DNA of 7,827 nt, taken from JAHEDH01 sp965364515 (GTDB taxonomy: Bacteria > Actinomycetota > Acidimicrobiia > Spongiisociales > ZC4RG35). Shown here one piece after another: positions 5,852-7,827 of this stretch. Each line of letters starts with the position of its first letter. The stretch's first letter is position 1. Position numbers and translations under genes: made by a program. Under the pieces are notes generated by a model. That model was given only the letters and a program-made list of their open reading frames with translations, was not told the DNA's origin and did no database searches. The stretch covers positions 1-7,827 of the forward strand of contig CBDTXZ010000141.1 in assembly GCA_965364515.1 (NCBI GenBank). The letters run 5' to 3'.

Positions 5852-7261
5852 TCAGCCGCCGAGACCGGCTTCGAGGTCGGCCTGTGCCTGATCGGCGAGA
5901 GCCTTCGCATCTTCCCACTCGTTGAACGGTGCGAACCATGCGGCTGCCTGCCAGGCATTCGCCCACTGACCCGCACCCGTGGGTGCGACCCAGATCTGCT
6001 CGAAGGCGTTGCGGTAGTTGCCGAGGATCGGCGATACCGCCTCACCGATGGTGCTGTCGAGCGTTGCCGTCGGCTGCGTGGGCAGGAAGCCCGTTGCATC
6101 GACGAACGCCTGATAGTTGTCGGGATCGGACAGCGCTGCCAGATAGGCCTTGGCCATGTCCGGGTGCGGCGTGTCCTCGGCGATCAGGAAGCTGAGGTCG
6201 TACTTGCCGAACAGGTACTGGTTGTCGGCAGGATCGTCGCTACCCGGGAACGGGATGTAGGTCCACTCGAACTCCGGCTCGAAGTTGTCGAGGTTTGCAC
6301 CCTGCCACGACCCGGTGGGCAGGAAGGCCACATCGCCGCCTGCGTAGCGAGCCGTTGCCTCGTCATGGCTGAGACCCGTCACGCCCGGCTCGAGCATCTC
6401 GGTGGCATAGACCTGGAACTTCTCGATCGTTTCGAGAGCCTTGCCCTCATTCCACTTGACGTCGCCGGTCCAGAGACCCTCAGAGAGAGCAGCCTGGTCC
6501 GGGAACGCGGCGCCGAGCAGACCGAACGAGCCGACGAAGATCGGCCAGACGTCACCACCGCCCTGCGTCATGCAGAAGTTGCCGGAGGCGTCGAGCGCCT
6601 CACATGCGCTGACCAGCTCGCTCCAGGTCGTCGGGACTTCAACACCGACGTCCTCGAGGAGGGTGAGGTTCACGAACATTCCGCCCAGGGCGTTGCGTCC
6701 CAGGTTGATCCCGTAGACCTTGCCGTCGAACGACACTGCGTCCTGGACGGTTGCGTCGTCGTAGTTGTCGAGGAAGGGCTCGCCCGTCAGGTCCATGATG
6801 AGGTTGGCCTCGATCAGCTGCTGCCAGGCCGGCTTCTCGACTCCGGTCATGTACGGCTGGATTGCGTTGGAGAATCCGGCGCACGGTGCGACGCAGTAGT
6901 CGATGACATCGACGTCGTTGGCCGAGAGTCGGGTCTGGATCGAGGTCGCCATGTCACCGGGGGCGACGACGGACATGTCGACCGTCACTCCCGGGTTTGC
7001 CGCCTCGAAGTCGGCGTTGAATGCTTCCATATAGTCGGTGAACGCAGGGTTCTGGTGGATGAGCACGCGCAGCGTGATCTCTTCCCCAGCCTCGGCCGCG
7101 GTCGTCTCGGTCGTGTCTCCGGAGTCGGCCGCGGTGGTCGCCGGGCTGTCGTCGCCCGCCGCAGTCGTCTCGGTGGCTTCTTCGTCGCCGCCTCCGCAGG
7201 CCGCAACGACCAGCGCGAAGACCACGAGAAGCGCCATCCACATGCTTCTCTTGTTCGTCAA
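5852..7261 (-). CDS. Extracellular sugar-binding lipoprotein of an ABC importer (SBP family 1)
   Basis: A 469-residue lipid-anchored solute-binding protein. I place the start at TTG 7261 because GGAGGAGG (7269-7276) sits 7 nt upstream and the product begins with a compact lipoprotein signal (MTNKRS, then a hydrophobic run, lipobox VVAAC, Cys22). An in-frame ATG at 7321 would put 20 polar residues before the signal and lies in the leader. After Cys22 comes an acidic Thr/Ala linker (about 24-60), then the mature fold starting at ITLRVLIHQ (62-70). GKVYGINLGRNALGGMFVN (180-198) and GGDVAFLPTGSW (308-319) are typical of sugar-binding members. Tryptophans at 319, 424, 433, 437, 442 and 449 fit stacking on an oligosaccharide. 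Extra cysteines at 123/127 and 220/230 could form disulfides. The operator type and the GH16 neighbour suggest beta-gluco-oligosaccharides as ligand; the ligand is inference. Confidence 0.93.
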   Translation of the reverse strand: MTNKRSMWMALLVVFALVVAACGGGDEEATETTAAGDDSPATTAADSGDTTETTAAEAGEEITLRVLIHQNPAFTDYMEAFNADFEAANPGVTVDMSVVAPGDMATSIQTRLSANDVDVIDYCVAPCAGFSNAIQPYMTGVEKPAWQQLIEANLIMDLTGEPFLDNYDDATVQDAVSFDGKVYGINLGRNALGGMFVNLTLLEDVGVEVPTTWSELVSACEALDASGNFCMTQGGGDVWPIFVGSFGLLGAAFPDQAALSEGLWTGDVKWNEGKALETIEKFQVYATEMLEPGVTGLSHDEATARYAGGDVAFLPTGSWQGANLDNFEPEFEWTYIPFPGSDDPADNQYLFGKYDLSFLIAEDTPHPDMAKAYLAALSDPDNYQAFVDATGFLPTQPTATLDSTIGEAVSPILGNYRNAFEQIWVAPTGAGQWANAWQAAAWFAPFNEWEDAKALADQAQADLEAGLGG

Positions 7262-7268
7262 AGTAGAT

Positions 7269-7276
7269 CCTCCTCC
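7269..7276 (-). promoter_or_regulatory. Shine-Dalgarno deciding the TTG start of the binding protein
   Basis: GGAGGAGG on the minus strand ends 7 nt before TTG at 7261. It is the strongest ribosome-binding site in the window. It fits high expression of the binding protein and argues against the in-frame upstream ATG at 7321. Confidence 0.85.
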
Positions 7277-7309
7277 GTGGACGATGTGGGGAGTGCCCAC
7301 CTCGTCATC

Positions 7310-7341
7310 GGTGTTTCTCATCCGCCCTCGGGGTGTTTCTC
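7310..7341. repeat. 10-bp direct repeat GGTGTTTCTC in the operon leader
   Basis: GGTGTTTCTC occurs at 7310-7319 and again at 7332-7341, with starts 22 bp apart (about two helical turns), between operator O1 and the binding-protein gene. Same-face spacing would suit a second DNA-binding protein or an RNA element in the leader. Chance is also possible at this length. Confidence 0.45.
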
Positions 7342-7343
7342 CC

Positions 7344-7359
7344 GTGGGAGCGCTCTCAC
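7344..7359. promoter_or_regulatory. Operator O1 (LacI-family, GAGCGCTC core, one mismatched pair)
   Basis: GTGGGAGCGCTCTCAC is a 16-bp inverted repeat with one imperfect pair, centred between 7351 and 7352. It lies exactly 20 bp from the centre of O2 and downstream of the predicted operon start site, so a bound repressor would also act as a roadblock. The central CG is typical of LacI-family sites. Confidence 0.8.
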
Positions 7360-7364
7360 ATCTG

Positions 7365-7378
7365 TGGGAGCGCTCCCA
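7365..7378. promoter_or_regulatory. Operator O2, perfect TGGGAGCGCTCCCA palindrome
   Basis: This perfect 14-bp palindrome is identical to the published CebR (Streptomyces) and CelR (Thermobifida) operator. It begins 2 bp after the operon -10 box and covers the predicted transcription start, the position expected for direct repression of the operon. The regulator encoded at 7488 is the natural ligand; that assignment is inferred. Confidence 0.88.
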
Positions 7379-7380
7379 AC

Positions 7381-7408
7381 ATTACAAGGTCAGTTTGTGC
7401 TTCGTCAA
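7381..7408 (-). promoter_or_regulatory. Predicted sigma70-type promoter of the sugar operon
   Basis: Read on the minus strand, TTGACG (-35, 7403-7408) is followed after 16 nt by TGTAAT (-10, 7381-7386). Transcription would start near 7374, inside operator O2, leaving a leader of about 113 nt before the TTG start. The -35 matches consensus at five of six positions and so does the -10. The operator placement supports the call. Confidence 0.75.
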
Positions 7409-7411
7409 GTG

Positions 7412-7440
7412 TTGACGCCAGATTCCCGGAGTTGTACGCT
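7412..7440 (+). promoter_or_regulatory. Predicted sigma70-type promoter of the regulator gene
   Basis: TTGACG (-35, 7412-7417), a 17-nt spacer and TACGCT (-10, 7435-7440) predict a start near 7447, inside operator O3. The leader to the ATG is about 41 nt. The -35 box lies 3 bp from the operon -35 box on the other strand, and the two form an inverted repeat (CGTCAA-GTG-TTGACG). Confidence 0.7.
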
Positions 7441-7442
7441 CC

Positions 7443-7456
7443 AGAGAGCGCTCCCA
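7443..7456. promoter_or_regulatory. Operator O3 over the regulator start site (imperfect palindrome)
   Basis: AGAGAGCGCTCCCA keeps the GAGCGCTC core and a perfect right half, but the left half is degenerate. It covers the predicted start site of the regulator promoter, which suggests autoregulation with weaker binding than at O2. Its centre lies 78 bp from that of O2, so looping between the two is conceivable. Confidence 0.72.
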
Positions 7457-7487
7457 TACCGGGGTCGTTGAGAGCACGGCAGGAAAC

Positions 7488-7827
7488 ATGGCAGAGAATC
7501 TTACCCTCGAGGACATCGGGCGCCTCGCAGGCGTATCGCGATCGACGGTCTCGCGCGTCATCAACGGTCAGTCGAGCGTGAACCCCGAGGTTCGAGCGCG
7601 CGTCCAGGCCGTGATCGACCGAACCGGCTACACCCCGAACGTCGTCGCCCGGTCGCTCGTCTCTGGGCGGACCGGTGTGATCGGTCTGGTCATCCCGAGC
7701 AGGGTGCACAGCCTGTTCGAGGACCCCTACTTCTCACGCCTGATCCAGGGCATCAGCTCGGCGACGAACAAAGCCGGCAACACGCTGTCGCTCTTCCTAT
7801 TCGAGAACGAGGAAGAGGAAGCCGCCC
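7488..7827 (+). CDS. LacI-family transcriptional regulator, CebR/CelR-like (3' end outside window)
   Basis: The first 113 residues of a LacI/GalR repressor; the frame is open to the right edge and about two thirds of a usual 330-350-residue protein is missing. Residues 5-27 form the helix-turn-helix (LTLEDIGRLAGVSRSTVSRVIN), with the recognition helix at about 17-26. GYTPN (47-51) and the hinge helix VARSLVSGRTG (53-63), including the minor-groove Leu57, follow. The effector-binding core begins at VIGLVIPSR, and EDPYFSRLIQGISSA is typical of the family. The ATG at 7488 is preceded by AGGA at 7481-7484. It is divergent from the sugar operon and flanked by three GAGCGCTC operators, so it probably represses the operon and itself until a sugar binds. 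CebR-like specificity is inferred from the operator, because the ligand pocket is not in the window. Confidence 0.93.
   Translation, partial: MAENLTLEDIGRLAGVSRSTVSRVINGQSSVNPEVRARVQAVIDRTGYTPNVVARSLVSGRTGVIGLVIPSRVHSLFEDPYFSRLIQGISSATNKAGNTLSLFLFENEEEEAA

Larger units (their letters stand above)
7262..7487. promoter_or_regulatory. Divergent control region between operon and regulator gene
   Basis: This 226-bp gap separates the binding-protein TTG from the regulator ATG. It holds one promoter per direction with adjacent -35 boxes, three GAGCGCTC operators, a 10-bp direct repeat and the operon leader of about 113 nt. A small inverted repeat, GTGGG/CCCAC (7285-7289 with 7296-7300), lies just upstream of the operon ribosome-binding site. 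I see no small open reading frame with a good ribosome-binding site here. Confidence 0.8.

Noticed and set aside
5813..7471. Long plus-strand open frame (552 codons) opposite the binding-protein gene
   Set aside because: Its product has no recognisable domain, and the minus strand in the same place encodes a complete lipoprotein with signal, lipobox and family motifs. High GC keeps antisense frames open.

Overview
This is a high-GC fragment carrying one long sugar-utilisation operon on the minus strand and the start of a divergent LacI-family regulator gene on the plus strand. High GC with GC-rich third positions, very threonine/alanine/acid-rich linkers behind the lipoprotein cysteines, a TTG start and a Streptomyces/Thermobifida-type operator all suggest an actinobacterium. 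The linker style recalls Acidimicrobiia, but that lineage is an inference from style only.

Layout, in the direction of operon transcription (right to left). The bidirectional control region (7262-7487) holds two back-to-back promoters and three copies of a GAGCGCTC-centred operator. Next come an extracellular sugar-binding lipoprotein (5852-7261, TTG start), a 17-bp intergenic stem-loop (5773-5809), two ABC permeases (4803-5738 and 3916-4806), an enolase-superfamily sugar-acid dehydratase of the ManD/RspA type (2682-3890), an SDR dehydrogenase (1804-2685), a secreted GH16 endo-beta-glucanase lipoprotein (830-1807) and an SMP-30/gluconolactonase-family lactonase that runs off the left edge (1-799). 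Three junctions are 4-nt ATGA overlaps and the other gaps between genes are 25-113 nt, so a single transcript is likely. On the right, 7488-7827 encodes the N-terminal 113 residues of the LacI-type repressor.

How the genes may work together. The surface-anchored GH16 enzyme would cut a beta-1,3- or mixed-linkage glucan outside the cell. The lipoprotein and the two permeases would import the oligosaccharides; no ATPase gene is visible, so a shared ATPase is implied, as MsiK serves the cellobiose importer of Streptomyces. The SDR, lactonase and dehydratase form a plausible aldose -> lactone -> aldonate -> 2-keto-3-deoxyaldonate route. If the sugar is glucose, this is a non-phosphorylative oxidative (Entner-Doudoroff-like) route built into a beta-glucan operon. 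The perfect operator TGGGAGCGCTCCCA is the published CebR/CelR site for cello-oligosaccharide control, which supports a beta-glucoside inducer. The enzyme families are well supported by visible motifs. The specific substrates and the pathway are inference. No mobile element, CRISPR array, tRNA or rRNA was seen.
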